Source of the DNA: Bacillus_P idriensis_A
GTDB lineage: Bacteria > Bacillota > Bacilli > Bacillales > Bacillaceae
Reading direction: 5' to 3'
DNA: 64,000 nucleotides
Assembly: GCF_050483325.1 (NCBI RefSeq)
Contig: NZ_JBCMYF010000027.1
Coordinates: 27,574 to 91,573 of the forward strand
In this document: positions 43,490 to 52,441 of the stretch, piece after piece
Layout of the letters: each line of letters begins with the position of its first letter
Position numbering within the stretch: the first letter of the stretch is position 1
Notes under the pieces: generated by a model
The model's database searches: none
Seen by the model: only the letters and a program-made list of their open reading frames with translations
What the model was told of the DNA's origin: nothing
Position numbers and translations under genes: made by a program

Positions 43490-44401
43490 TCAGTTATACT
43501 TCATTGTTAAATCAGTCACAACAGGGTAATGATCGCTTGGAAATTGCCCATTCTTTTGATAGTTAATGATTTCGATTGTTTTTGCTAAGATGTTGCCTTT
43601 TGCAAGGATCCAGTCGATGCGTCTTTCAGGACCTTGCCCAGTAGGATCGTTAAAGCCGTTGAATGTTCCAAGATCTTCGTTTACGCGAGTTTGGGCTGTA
43701 TCCCAAAGATCACTGAATGCTCCGTCTTGTGTAAGAGTTTGATGCGGAAGACTAGCAGGTCCAGCATTGAAATCACCTGTTAAGATAACAGGTAAATCCG
43801 GATTGAATTCTTTTGTTTTTTCTAAGATCAGGGAGGCACTTTTTTCTCTGGCTTCTGGTGATTGATGATCAAAATGCGTATTTACAACATAGAACTGCTG
43901 GCTGCTCCTTTTATCAAGAAACTTTGCCCATGTGACCATGCGCGGAATTTGATTCCCCCAAGTTTTTGATCCAATAACTCCCGGTGTATCCGATAGCCAG
44001 TAGTGATCATATTCAATTGGCGTATACTTATTTTCGTTGTAGAAAATGGCTGAGTATTCGCCTTTGCTTCCGCCTTCACGACCCAGGCCAATCCAATTGT
44101 ATTTTTGCAGTTGGTCGTTTAGATCTTTAATTTGCTGATAGACAGCTTCCTGAGTTCCAATGATATCCGGCTGTTCCTTTTGAATAAGCTTCTTGATGGT
44201 CGGAACCCGCTCCGCCCAAGTATGCGGGGAAGGATCATTGCTGTTTAAATATCTTAAATTGTAAGTCATTGCCCTTAAGTCTACCTCGGATGATTGCTTG
44301 GATTTTTCTGCAGCTGAAACATGCTGCATTCCTGAAAACAAACTGCTTACCATGGCGAGTACCATTGCCGCGAAAAAAATAGGTTTTAATCGTTCTTTCA
44401 A
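43490..44401 (-). CDS. secreted endonuclease/exonuclease/phosphatase-family protein
   Basis: 303 residues with a classical signal peptide (about 1-31, ending VSAAEK). EEP fold motifs: LRAMTYNLRYLN (metal Asn), DIIGTQEAVYQQI (metal Glu), VNTHFDHQS, VILTGDFNAGP (catalytic Asp/Asn), RRIDWILAKG and the terminal PSDHYPVVTDL (catalytic His). Secreted relatives hydrolyse nucleic acids, sphingomyelin or phosphoesters; the exact substrate is not visible. Its 3' end and downstream flank (43424-43546) are duplicated at 38911-39032 beyond the beta-glucoside cassette. Confidence 0.9.
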   Translation of the reverse strand: MKERLKPIFFAAMVLAMVSSLFSGMQHVSAAEKSKQSSEVDLRAMTYNLRYLNSNDPSPHTWAERVPTIKKLIQKEQPDIIGTQEAVYQQIKDLNDQLQKYNWIGLGREGGSKGEYSAIFYNENKYTPIEYDHYWLSDTPGVIGSKTWGNQIPRMVTWAKFLDKRSSQQFYVVNTHFDHQSPEAREKSASLILEKTKEFNPDLPVILTGDFNAGPASLPHQTLTQDGAFSDLWDTAQTRVNEDLGTFNGFNDPTGQGPERRIDWILAKGNILAKTIEIINYQKNGQFPSDHYPVVTDLTMKYN

Positions 44402-44756
44402 CTGTTTTCCCTCCTAAGTATGAGTGCTTACCTACTAAGCATAACGTCTGATTGTGAAAAATATGTATTAGAGGGAATAAACTTTGTAAAGGGAATAGGA
44501 GTTATAAATACCCTTGATTTCTCAAGGATCTGACTGTGAAATTTAGGAGATTAGTTTTATAAATGTGAGAGATTTATTTCCTAGAATAATTTACAGTGGA
44601 TTTAATATGTTACGTCGAATTAACAAAAAAATTTTCAAGCCAGCTCAGTGTGCGTATCGAATATAAGACTTATTGTGAAATCAAAAAGGGAAGCAATCAT
44701 CTTCCGGCGTTCTGCAAAAGTCAGCAAAACGAATTTTTACAAGAATATCGTATCAA

Positions 44757-44788
44757 AAAAGCCTGACTTTAAAAGAAAGCAGGCTTTC
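44757..44788 (-). terminator. terminator of the YesL-like gene
   Basis: AAGCCTG (44759-44765) and CAGGCTT (44780-44786); on the minus strand CAGGCTTTTTT ends the stem. In the rest of the gap 44402-44799 I see no gene. Confidence 0.75.
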
Positions 44789-44799
44789 AATCTTACCTT

Positions 44800-45462
44800 T
44801 CAGGCAGCCTTACGAAAAACAAAAAACGCAGCCAATGCCACAAGACTCCCTAATCCAAGCAGCACCAGAAGAGGAAACAGGCTTGTGCTTATGTAAAACA
44901 GGATTAAAGCGCATGCCGCAATACCAACTGTATGTACCGGCTTTCCCAGTGAGAGCAGCATGGAGTTTTTAAGCGATTGGAACAATTTTAGATGAAAGTG
45001 CACCGTGTTGGAAAAGAAGTGCAGAGTAAAGACAAACATGAACATGCCAGCTGCAAGAAAAACATAGTAGAGCGGCGAGTTGGCGCTCTCAAAGTAAAAA
45101 TAGTCGATGACCAGGATAATCCAGAGTGGGACAATAATCAGGCCGCCGGTCATGCTGCGTACGTAGTTTTCTTTGTAAAAACGCCAATAGGAGCGGATCA
45201 GCGGAACTTGGCTGTCCGTGGTCACCCATTTGCGTACGATGCCAAAGAGTGCAGTTGTAGCCGGGAACAGGATAAATGGAGCAAAAAATGCAATGGTCAG
45301 ACCGTTAACTATTAAGCCGGCTGGTTCATTAATAGCAAATAGATTGAATGTTAAGTAGACGATAGGCAGGTTGAAGAAAAGCCAGATAATGTTGGCTGTA
45401 AAGATTCTGGTGATCCATTCGGTTATGGTGTAGAGCTGCTGCGGCAAGCCTCCGAGTTTCAT
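44800..45462 (-). CDS. YesL/DUF624 membrane protein
   Basis: 220 residues with five hydrophobic segments (about 21-44, 50-72, 103-123, 130-152, 175-210). DUF624 features are the N-terminal amphipathic helix, WLFFNLPIVYLTFNLFA, LFPATTALFGIVRKW and RSYWRFYKENYVRSM. YesL proteins accompany extracytoplasmic polysaccharide and oligosaccharide transport genes, but none is adjacent here. A cre-like sequence lies 19 bp before the start codon, suggesting CcpA control. Function unknown. Confidence 0.85.
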   Translation of the reverse strand: MKLGGLPQQLYTITEWITRIFTANIIWLFFNLPIVYLTFNLFAINEPAGLIVNGLTIAFFAPFILFPATTALFGIVRKWVTTDSQVPLIRSYWRFYKENYVRSMTGGLIIVPLWIILVIDYFYFESANSPLYYVFLAAGMFMFVFTLHFFSNTVHFHLKLFQSLKNSMLLSLGKPVHTVGIAACALILFYISTSLFPLLVLLGLGSLVALAAFFVFRKAA

Positions 45463-45480
45463 TGATATCCCCCTGTTGCT

Positions 45481-45494
45481 TGAAAACGTTTTTC
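45481..45494 (-). promoter_or_regulatory. cre-like site before the YesL-like gene
   Basis: TGAAAACGTTTTTC matches cre (TGWAARCGYTWNCW) at 12 of 14 positions and is nearly palindromic. Confidence 0.45.
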
Positions 45495-45749
45495 TCTTAT
45501 CATAGCATAATTTATTTTTTCTTTTATGCTAAGAGTTAGTTCCCTATTGCAAGCTTAGAACCAATCATGTCAATAATTCCTTGTTTTTCTGTTAAAAGTT
45601 AACCATTCATTCAAAATGATCTAAATACCCTAATCCAATAGACTATACATTATAAATACCTTTACATAATTTGAAGTTATAACAGGATTTTTGTAATTTT
45701 TAAGCTTTTTTGGAAATTTATAGAAACCTACTATGAGGGGTATGATGTA

Positions 45750-47324
45750 ATGGAAGAATCGAAAAGATTAAGTGCAAACGGCAGTAAGCCGCATTCCAAA
45801 AAGAATTCATGTCAAATCGGACCTTTTTCACAAAAAAAACGTCGGGATGAAGTACTGAAGCTGCGTATGAAACAAGCAAAGTATTTTGATAGACATTACC
45901 GTGCACATCGATGTAACGGAGATGAGGGGCTTTATCCAAATAAAATCGGGAATTTTTCTAAAGCTTTGCCTCATAATCTGCTTGGGGAAGCAGATAAAAA
46001 AGCATATAAAACCTTGAAGAAAGCACTAACATCAGGAAAACCCGAAGACTTCGAATCGATCCTTATGGGCAATGTTGTGAAGCTTGCCAATCCTCAGGCC
46101 GCCTATTCATTTAATCTGGTGGGCCAAGATAGTCATCAGTTAAGCATAGCTGTTCCTCCCCGGTTCAGCAGTGCGTGGCAAGCGGGTGAAATGGCGGAGC
46201 TTTACTGGCGGGCACTTACCAGAGATGTCCCTTATTCAGATTACGATCAGAATCCGCTGATAGTGGAAGCGGCCTCTGAACTTTCAAAGCTGTCTGATTT
46301 TAGGGGACCAAAAGAGAATGGAGCAGTTACGAGCCGAACCTTGTTCAGGGGGAATACAGATGGAGAGCTGACAGGACCATTGATTTCTCAATTCCTCTGG
46401 AAGGATATTCGGCAAGGAATTAAAACTGTAACACAGCAATACTATACTCCAGTGCCGGGGGACGACTACCTGACGTCATATAACGAATGGGCAGCTGTTC
46501 AGAATGGCCATCTCCCATCTTCACCAAATCATCTTGATTCAGTCCCAAGGTATATCCGGAGCGGCAGAGATCTCGGAGAATGGGTTCATCAAGACTATTC
46601 ATTCCAGGCTTTTCTTAACGCTTGCTTAATACTGATCCCATATGGACAAGGCGCTCTTGATCAAGATAATCCTTATTTCCAATCGAAAACTCAAGGCGGC
46701 TTTATTACCTTTGGATCCGTGCATATGCTGGATTTCATCACAAAAGCAACTAGAAATGCGTTAGAAGCAGCATGGTTTCATAAATGGTTAGTTCATCGCA
46801 AACTTCGGCCAGAGGAGTTTGGGGGCTTTGTTCATAATCATCTAACAGGTGCATCGTCCTACCCTATAGAACAAGAATTGCTGGAATCTAATGCAATTAA
46901 ACATATAAAAAGAAAATTTGGTACGTACTTGCTTCCAATAGCCTATCCTGAAGGCTGTCCGACCCATCCTTCATACCCTGCCGGACATGCAAGCATTGCC
47001 GGAGCTTGTGTTACAATCCTCAAAGCTTTCTTTAATGAATCCTTCGCCATTCCAAATCCGGTGACTGCTAATTCTGATGGTACAGCCCTCATTCCTTATG
47101 TTGGTTCAACCTTAACAATAGGAGGAGAATTAAATAAACTTGCCTCTAATATTGCACATGGACGAGATACGGCTGGCGTACACTTTCGATCTGACGGAGT
47201 CGAAGGTCTGAAATTAGGTGAATCAGTGGCGATTGGCATCCTTCAATCCTATAAGAAAACCTATAATGAAAAGTTTAAAGGCTTTACCTTTACAAGATTT
47301 GATGGGACGAAAATAATCATTTAA
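45750..47324 (+). CDS. vanadium-dependent haloperoxidase-like / PAP2 protein
   Basis: 524 residues. The C-terminal half carries the PAP2/vanadate site: RKLRPEEFGG (Lys and Arg), PSYPAGHASIAGACV (Ser-x-x-x-His) and NIAHGRDTAGVHFRSD (Arg and His). The N-terminal half is the helical extension of bacterial vanadium haloperoxidases (YWRALTRDVPYSDYDQNP). No signal peptide: the N-terminus is basic and polar. It may act as a halide peroxidase or as a phosphatase; the motifs cannot separate the two. Monocistronic, 287-bp leader region without another gene, terminator behind. Confidence 0.85.
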   Translation: MEESKRLSANGSKPHSKKNSCQIGPFSQKKRRDEVLKLRMKQAKYFDRHYRAHRCNGDEGLYPNKIGNFSKALPHNLLGEADKKAYKTLKKALTSGKPEDFESILMGNVVKLANPQAAYSFNLVGQDSHQLSIAVPPRFSSAWQAGEMAELYWRALTRDVPYSDYDQNPLIVEAASELSKLSDFRGPKENGAVTSRTLFRGNTDGELTGPLISQFLWKDIRQGIKTVTQQYYTPVPGDDYLTSYNEWAAVQNGHLPSSPNHLDSVPRYIRSGRDLGEWVHQDYSFQAFLNACLILIPYGQGALDQDNPYFQSKTQGGFITFGSVHMLDFITKATRNALEAAWFHKWLVHRKLRPEEFGGFVHNHLTGASSYPIEQELLESNAIKHIKRKFGTYLLPIAYPEGCPTHPSYPAGHASIAGACVTILKAFFNESFAIPNPVTANSDGTALIPYVGSTLTIGGELNKLASNIAHGRDTAGVHFRSDGVEGLKLGESVAIGILQSYKKTYNEKFKGFTFTRFDGTKIII

Positions 47325-47445
47325 GTATAATGTAGCGGAAGCTGTCAAAATGGGTTTCAAGGTTTTCTTATTTGGTGGGCGCTGATCAAAAAAGGAAGAA
47401 AAACGAGAGGGTTCCCAAAAAATACCTTTCAAGCTCAAAAATATA

Positions 47446-47485
47446 AAACCCAAGAATGCTTATATATCAGCGTTCTTGGGTTTTT
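47446..47485. terminator. terminator of the haloperoxidase-like gene
   Basis: AAACCCAAGAATGCT (47446-47460) pairs with AGCGTTCTTGGGTTT (47469-47483), followed by T residues. Confidence 0.85.
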
Positions 47486-47552
47486 AGTTTGAGCAAATTA
47501 CATCTGATGAAGGACTTCTTATACTGCGCATCAATGAATTGCTGTTTCTATC

Positions 47553-48815
47553 TTACGTAAACAGTTTAATGATGAATGAAATTAATATACCAACAACCCC
47601 AAAGTCTGAATCTCCAAAAGTCGTACCCTCAAAGCCTAATGATCCAAGGACAGGCAATAACAGTGCCGGTAAAAACGAGATTAATAGTCCGTTGGCAAAT
47701 GCTCCAATAATAGCGCCGCGTCTGCCCCCGGTGGCGTTCCCGAAAACTCCTGCTGCAGCACCTGTGAAGAAATGGGGGATAAGGCCTGGTACAATGATTT
47801 TTAATCCTAGTAATGGCAGGATAAACATCGATAGTGCACCAGCTGCAAAACTTGATAGAAACCCGATAATGACAGCATTTGGAGCGAAAGGGAAAACGGC
47901 AGGTGCATCAAGTGCGGGCTTCGCATCTTTTACCACTTTATCTGCAATCCCTTTAAAAGCCGGCACGATTTCAGCAATTAACATCCTAACGCCCGCTAAT
48001 ACAATGTATACCCCGGCAGCGAAAGTGATCGCTTGCATAAAGGAGAAAACAAGGAAGTTTGTGCCGCTGCTCAGTTCTGTTTCGACAAAGCTTTTTCCTG
48101 CCATGGGTGCGACAATTAAAAAGAGGATAGTCATTGTTAAGCTCATGGCTACAGATGTATCACGCAAGAAACCAAGAGATTTCGGCACTTTGATATCTTC
48201 TGTAGATTTCGATTTGTCTCCTGTCCGTTTTGCCAAGAATGCAGAAGTGAAATATCCAATCGAACCAAAGTGGCCAAGAGCGATACTGTCGTTTCCCGTA
48301 ATTTGTCTTACATATGGTTGAAGAAGTGCCGGCATAAGCACCATTAAACTTCCTAATATAAGTGATCCAATAATGATTAACGGAACTCCTGTAATTCCGC
48401 CTGTTGCGAAAACGGCAGAAAGCAGGCAGGCCATAAATAAGGTATGATGCCCTGTCAAGAAAATGTATTTGAAACGAGTGAACCTGGCAATAAGGATGTT
48501 AACGAGCATCCCGAAAAGCATGATCATGGCTGTTTCCGTTCCAAGTGTTTCTTGTGCAATTGCAACGATCGCTTCGTTATTTGGGATAATTCCCTGAATA
48601 TTGAATGCTTTTTCGAACATGCTTCCAAATATGTCAAGAGCGCCAATTAAGATCGTGGCTCCGGCACCAAGAATAACAAATCCCATAATGGTCTTCAGTG
48701 TTCCTGAAATCGTATCTGCAATCCCTTTTTTCTGAAGAACAAGTCCAATAAAAGCAAACAATCCAACAAGAATGGCTGGTGTACCCAGCACATCTTTCAT
48801 AATAAAATCAATCAT
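47553..48815 (-). CDS. PTS ascorbate-type EIIC (UlaA/SgaT family)
   Basis: 420 residues, about 11 membrane segments. UlaA-family segments: TPAILVGLFAFIGLVLQKKGIADTISGT at the N-terminus, GFVILGAGATIL, FTRFKYIFLTGHHTLFMACLL, GHFGSIGYFTSAFLA and HFFTGAAAGVFGNATGGRRGA. It forms the membrane channel of an L-ascorbate/galactitol-like PTS. Last of three genes that run regulator - EIIB - EIIC on the minus strand. No ascorbate catabolic gene (ulaD/E/F/G type) is nearby, so the substrate may differ. Confidence 0.9.
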   Translation of the reverse strand: MIDFIMKDVLGTPAILVGLFAFIGLVLQKKGIADTISGTLKTIMGFVILGAGATILIGALDIFGSMFEKAFNIQGIIPNNEAIVAIAQETLGTETAMIMLFGMLVNILIARFTRFKYIFLTGHHTLFMACLLSAVFATGGITGVPLIIIGSLILGSLMVLMPALLQPYVRQITGNDSIALGHFGSIGYFTSAFLAKRTGDKSKSTEDIKVPKSLGFLRDTSVAMSLTMTILFLIVAPMAGKSFVETELSSGTNFLVFSFMQAITFAAGVYIVLAGVRMLIAEIVPAFKGIADKVVKDAKPALDAPAVFPFAPNAVIIGFLSSFAAGALSMFILPLLGLKIIVPGLIPHFFTGAAAGVFGNATGGRRGAIIGAFANGLLISFLPALLLPVLGSLGFEGTTFGDSDFGVVGILISFIIKLFT

Positions 48816-48848
48816 TCGAGACCCTCCTCTTTACTTGAGCAGCTCTTT

Positions 48849-49121
48849 CTATTTAAGGTGTTTTTCCAAAACGCTTTTTAGTTCATTGGTGTCTAAAATA
48901 TTTGTTAACCCTTCAACGGTTCTTGTTCCATCATCCAGTGACTCTACTAAATCTTTCGAACCCAGGTAAAGATCGGCCTGTTCTGATTTACTTGTTGTTA
49001 AATCTGTATGAGATACCTCAGCTTGAACGCCAAGCTCATTTAAAATCGTTTTTACATTCATTTCAACAATAAAGCTGCTTCCTAATCCATTCCCGCAAAC
49101 TACTAAAATCTTTTTCATCAT
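48849..49121 (-). CDS. PTS ascorbate/lactose-type EIIB
   Basis: 90 residues. Phosphocysteine Cys 9 in ILVVCGNGLGSSFIVEMNVK, the Ula/SgaB-type P-loop. Accepts phosphate from an EIIA and passes it to the sugar bound by EIIC. It starts 8 bp behind the regulator gene. No separate EIIA gene is present; the regulator's C-terminal EIIA domain is the obvious candidate. Confidence 0.92.
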   Translation of the reverse strand: MMKKILVVCGNGLGSSFIVEMNVKTILNELGVQAEVSHTDLTTSKSEQADLYLGSKDLVESLDDGTRTVEGLTNILDTNELKSVLEKHLK

Positions 49122-49129
49122 TTTTCCTC

Positions 49130-51244
49130 CTAATTAGTTGAATATTGATTGATAACAGATAGAACTTCATCCGTTGTTTCAGCTTGTTCCAGTTTCAAAA
49201 TGTTTTCTGGGTTTGACAGCATCATTGAAAATTGAGATAAGGCTTTTAAATGCGTTTCATTATCGATTGCTGCCAGCACGAATAAAAGATGTACATGGTG
49301 TTCAGTTTTTTCTGAAAATGAACAGCCCTCTTTTATTCTGAGAAAACTCATCCCTACTTTATTTACTCCATCTTCCGGGCGGGCGTGAGGCAGGGCGATT
49401 TTTGGAGCAATGACGATATATGGTCCGAGTTTTTCTACGTTGTTAATCATTGCTTCAATATAGCTCTCTTTAATAGACTCATTTGCTAAAAGAGGTTCTG
49501 CTCCAATCTTTATTGCTTCTTTCCAGCTATCAACTTGATTTGTAAACTGAATCGTTTCTTTTGTTAAGATGTCATTTAACATTGGTCTTTTCCTCACCTC
49601 ATTTTCTGTAGATCTATTCGCTTTAAAATAGTGAATAAGCTCTTGCTGCAGCCCTTTTTCATCCGTAATCACACCATGTTTTTTCATGATTGTCATTAAT
49701 GCTTCAACGTCACCCGGCATTGAAGTTGGCGATGCCTCAATTTGTGCAAGCAGGTTTGTCTTTTCAGCATGGGTTAATATGGGGTGAACGATGAAAACAG
49801 GGACATCCCGTTCATTAATAGGAGTTGTTGAGATGACGTAATCTATCTGTCCGAGTTCGCTTTTATGATACTCTCGTTTGGTCATCACTTTAATGACATC
49901 TAATGTTGGAATTAAATCCTCCAGCTGTTTTTGGACAATTCTTGAGGTGCCGATCCCGCTTCCGCATACTACCGCTGCTTTCTTTCTGGCTTGTACAGAA
50001 ACACCTTCTTTTTCTATCCAGCCCCCAAAATGCAGCGATATATAAGCGATTTCGTCTTTAGATACCTGTTTTCCAAGTACATCTTCAAAGTGATGAATGA
50101 CTTTTTGTGTTAACAAGTAAATGTCCTGATATTTCTCTTGGACAGATGAGGTCAGCGGATTTTCAAGATCAATCCCATATTTAATTCGATAGTATGCAGG
50201 TTTTAAATGCAAAAATAAGTTTTTCTCAAGCGCTTGTCTTTCTTTAAAAACCACGCATGCATATGTTTGAAAGGAATCTACCATCCTGGTAATTATTTTC
50301 TTCATATTTAAAGAGTCTTGGTCATCAATCGGTTCCCGCTTATATTCGCTGATTTTGGCTCCTAGAAGATAGGTCGTCATATAATAAACTTCATCTTCAG
50401 GAACTTTTATTTGGTAAACGTTTTCAATTTTTGAGCAAATAGATTTAGATGCCTGAAATTCTTTTGTTTGAACGATAACCTGTTTTTCCACAGGGTTTAT
50501 TGTTACAAATTTGGATTGAGCAAAACGTTTTATAAATGAAGCTAGATGTACGCTCATTTGATTGATAATGTCATCTGTAAAGTGAACCCCTATTAGTTGT
50601 TCTGCTTCATTTAAGAGAGTATGAATCTCGCTGATTGTAAGTCTCTTAAAGTCTTTAAGTGATGCTGGTCCGCTTGCTATTAAACTCCTCTTTGCGTCTG
50701 ATAAAAGCTGATCTAAACTTTGTCCGTCAGTCAGCTCTGTAATATAAGAAACCAATGCACTTCGTTTGTCCTGCTCAGCTCCTGATAAGTAGTACCCTTT
50801 TTCTTTTTTAAAGAGAATAGTCAGGTTGTAGCTGCTTAACTCCTGTTTTATCTGCTTAATATCTGAAAGCATGGTGCTGCGGCTAACAAGAAAACGATCT
50901 AGAAACGTCTGCAGAAAAACTGGTTCTTCCCTTGTCAGAATCATTACCACAGCCCAGGCTTTTCTTTCTTGAGGAGAATGTTCATACATCTGATCTTGCC
51001 GGGGATGTGTAAATTTTTGTTTGATTTGTTCACGTGTGATATCAGATACGTAAAAACCAGCAGAGCGGACATAATTTAATGCTTCAAGCTCATGATCCTT
51101 CAGCCAATCATTAATTTTATCAATATCATAATAGACAGTCCGCTTCGAGATATTCATCGCTTCCATAATCTCTGAAGTCGGCACAAAACGGGGCGTTTCC
51201 ACAATTTTGTTTAAAATCCCCACACAACGCTGATCTAATGTCAT
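49130..51244 (-). CDS. PRD-containing transcriptional regulator with EIIB and EIIA domains
   Basis: 704 residues. Order: two N-terminal helix-turn-helix units (EIMEAMNISKRTVYYDIDKINDWL near 25; FLVSRSTMLSDIKQIKQEL near 125), PRD1 (HFTDDIINQMSVHLASFI), PRD2 (SKDEIAYISLHFGGWIE), a Gat-type EIIB-like domain with AAVVCGSGIGTSRIVQKQLEDL, and a mannitol/fructose-type EIIA with the active His in IALPHARPEDGV. This is the ManR/MtlR/UlaR2 layout: activity is set by PTS phosphorylation of His and Cys residues. ATG 51244 has AGGAGG upstream; longer in-frame readings are rejected. Confidence 0.9.
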   Translation of the reverse strand: MTLDQRCVGILNKIVETPRFVPTSEIMEAMNISKRTVYYDIDKINDWLKDHELEALNYVRSAGFYVSDITREQIKQKFTHPRQDQMYEHSPQERKAWAVVMILTREEPVFLQTFLDRFLVSRSTMLSDIKQIKQELSSYNLTILFKKEKGYYLSGAEQDKRSALVSYITELTDGQSLDQLLSDAKRSLIASGPASLKDFKRLTISEIHTLLNEAEQLIGVHFTDDIINQMSVHLASFIKRFAQSKFVTINPVEKQVIVQTKEFQASKSICSKIENVYQIKVPEDEVYYMTTYLLGAKISEYKREPIDDQDSLNMKKIITRMVDSFQTYACVVFKERQALEKNLFLHLKPAYYRIKYGIDLENPLTSSVQEKYQDIYLLTQKVIHHFEDVLGKQVSKDEIAYISLHFGGWIEKEGVSVQARKKAAVVCGSGIGTSRIVQKQLEDLIPTLDVIKVMTKREYHKSELGQIDYVISTTPINERDVPVFIVHPILTHAEKTNLLAQIEASPTSMPGDVEALMTIMKKHGVITDEKGLQQELIHYFKANRSTENEVRKRPMLNDILTKETIQFTNQVDSWKEAIKIGAEPLLANESIKESYIEAMINNVEKLGPYIVIAPKIALPHARPEDGVNKVGMSFLRIKEGCSFSEKTEHHVHLLFVLAAIDNETHLKALSQFSMMLSNPENILKLEQAETTDEVLSVINQYSTN

Positions 51245-51511
51245 AGCAATCCTCCTTCCTTGAAAAGAGATTTCGCACATGAAGTTTGCAAACATCAAAC
51301 TTCAATCCTTTTAATAAGTGTTCCTTACCTTCATTATACTGCGTCATTTCTAGATGATAAGTCCAAATGTTTACTGAGGGAGTTTGCAATGATTGAACTT
51401 AAGATTAATGAGATGGCATAGAAAGGGATAAAGCCCTCCCGCAAAGAATACATACCTATATAAACAAATCTGAGGCAGCAGCAAGACTGTCTCATTTTGG
51501 AGTGTGAAAAA

Positions 51512-52441
51512 ATGAGTGATCAGGAACGGATTATTGCCGTGAATGGCCTGGTGAAAAAGTATGGCGATTTTACTGCGGTAAATGGAATTGCTTTTGACGT
51601 GTATAAAGGTGAAGTATTTGGAGTGCTTGGGCCGAATGGTGCAGGGAAGACGACAACTTTGGAGATGCTGGTCGGGCTGCGGAAGCCGGATGGCGGTTCG
51701 GCTGATATCGGCGGGTTTGATGTGGTAAGGGATCTGAAGAAAGTAAAGGAAGTGATTGGTGTCCAGCTGCAGTCGACGACTCTTTTTGAGCTTTTGACGG
51801 TGGAGGAGATCCTTCATTTGTATGCGAGTTTTTATAAAAAACAAATTCCGATTCATCCGCTGATTGAGGATATGCTTTTAACGGATAAAACAAAGAGCAG
51901 AATTAAAAGTTTGTCAGGCGGACAGAAGCAGAGACTTGCAATTGCGCTCGCTCTTGTCCATGATCCTTTGATTATTTTTCTGGATGAGCCGACGACGGGA
52001 CTTGATCCGCAGGCCAGAAGAACGCTGTGGGATATTATTTTTAACCTGAAGGAAAAAGGTGTGACGGTTGTTTTGACAACACATTACATGGATGAAGCTC
52101 ATGTGCTTTGCGACAGGATCGCCATTATGGATCAGGGAAATCTGATTGCACTCGATACGCCGGCCGAGCTTGTCCGCAGCCTTCACTCTGAAAATGCGGT
52201 GGAATTCCGTTTTGAGGAAGAAGCACCAGAGATGGATCTCACTCAAATTGAGGGCGTTAAGCAGGTCGGAAAGCAGAAGGATGCAACCATTCTCTATACG
52301 GATAATCTTCAGGCGACTTTAACGAGCCTTATTCAAACGGCTGCAGACCGCGGCTTGAAATTGGCAGACTTACAAATTCGGACGGCAACGCTTGAGGACG
52401 TCTTTATTCATATGACGGGAAGGAGGCTGAGGGAAGCATGA
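51512..52441 (+). CDS. ABC-2 type exporter, ATP-binding subunit
   Basis: 309 residues. Walker A LGPNGAGKTTTLEML, Q-loop VIGVQLQSTTLFE, signature KSLSGGQKQRLAIALAL, Walker B LIIFLDEPTTGLDPQARR and H-loop VLTTHYMDEA. The C-terminal 80 residues form the regulatory tail seen in drug and antibiotic exporters (DrrA/LnrL type). It overlaps the permease by 4 bp (ATGA). ATG 51512 is used because the GGAGTG box lies 8 bp before it. Confidence 0.92.
   Translation: MSDQERIIAVNGLVKKYGDFTAVNGIAFDVYKGEVFGVLGPNGAGKTTTLEMLVGLRKPDGGSADIGGFDVVRDLKKVKEVIGVQLQSTTLFELLTVEEILHLYASFYKKQIPIHPLIEDMLLTDKTKSRIKSLSGGQKQRLAIALALVHDPLIIFLDEPTTGLDPQARRTLWDIIFNLKEKGVTVVLTTHYMDEAHVLCDRIAIMDQGNLIALDTPAELVRSLHSENAVEFRFEEEAPEMDLTQIEGVKQVGKQKDATILYTDNLQATLTSLIQTAADRGLKLADLQIRTATLEDVFIHMTGRRLREA

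Noticed and set aside
47539..48321. Long plus-strand frame of 260 codons
   Set aside because: It is antisense to the PTS EIIC gene, low-complexity in composition and without a ribosome site.
51245..51511. Ribosomal antiterminator leader for the PRD regulator operon
   Set aside because: No RAT-type stem-loop or terminator can be read here; the regulator is of the activator rather than the antiterminator type.
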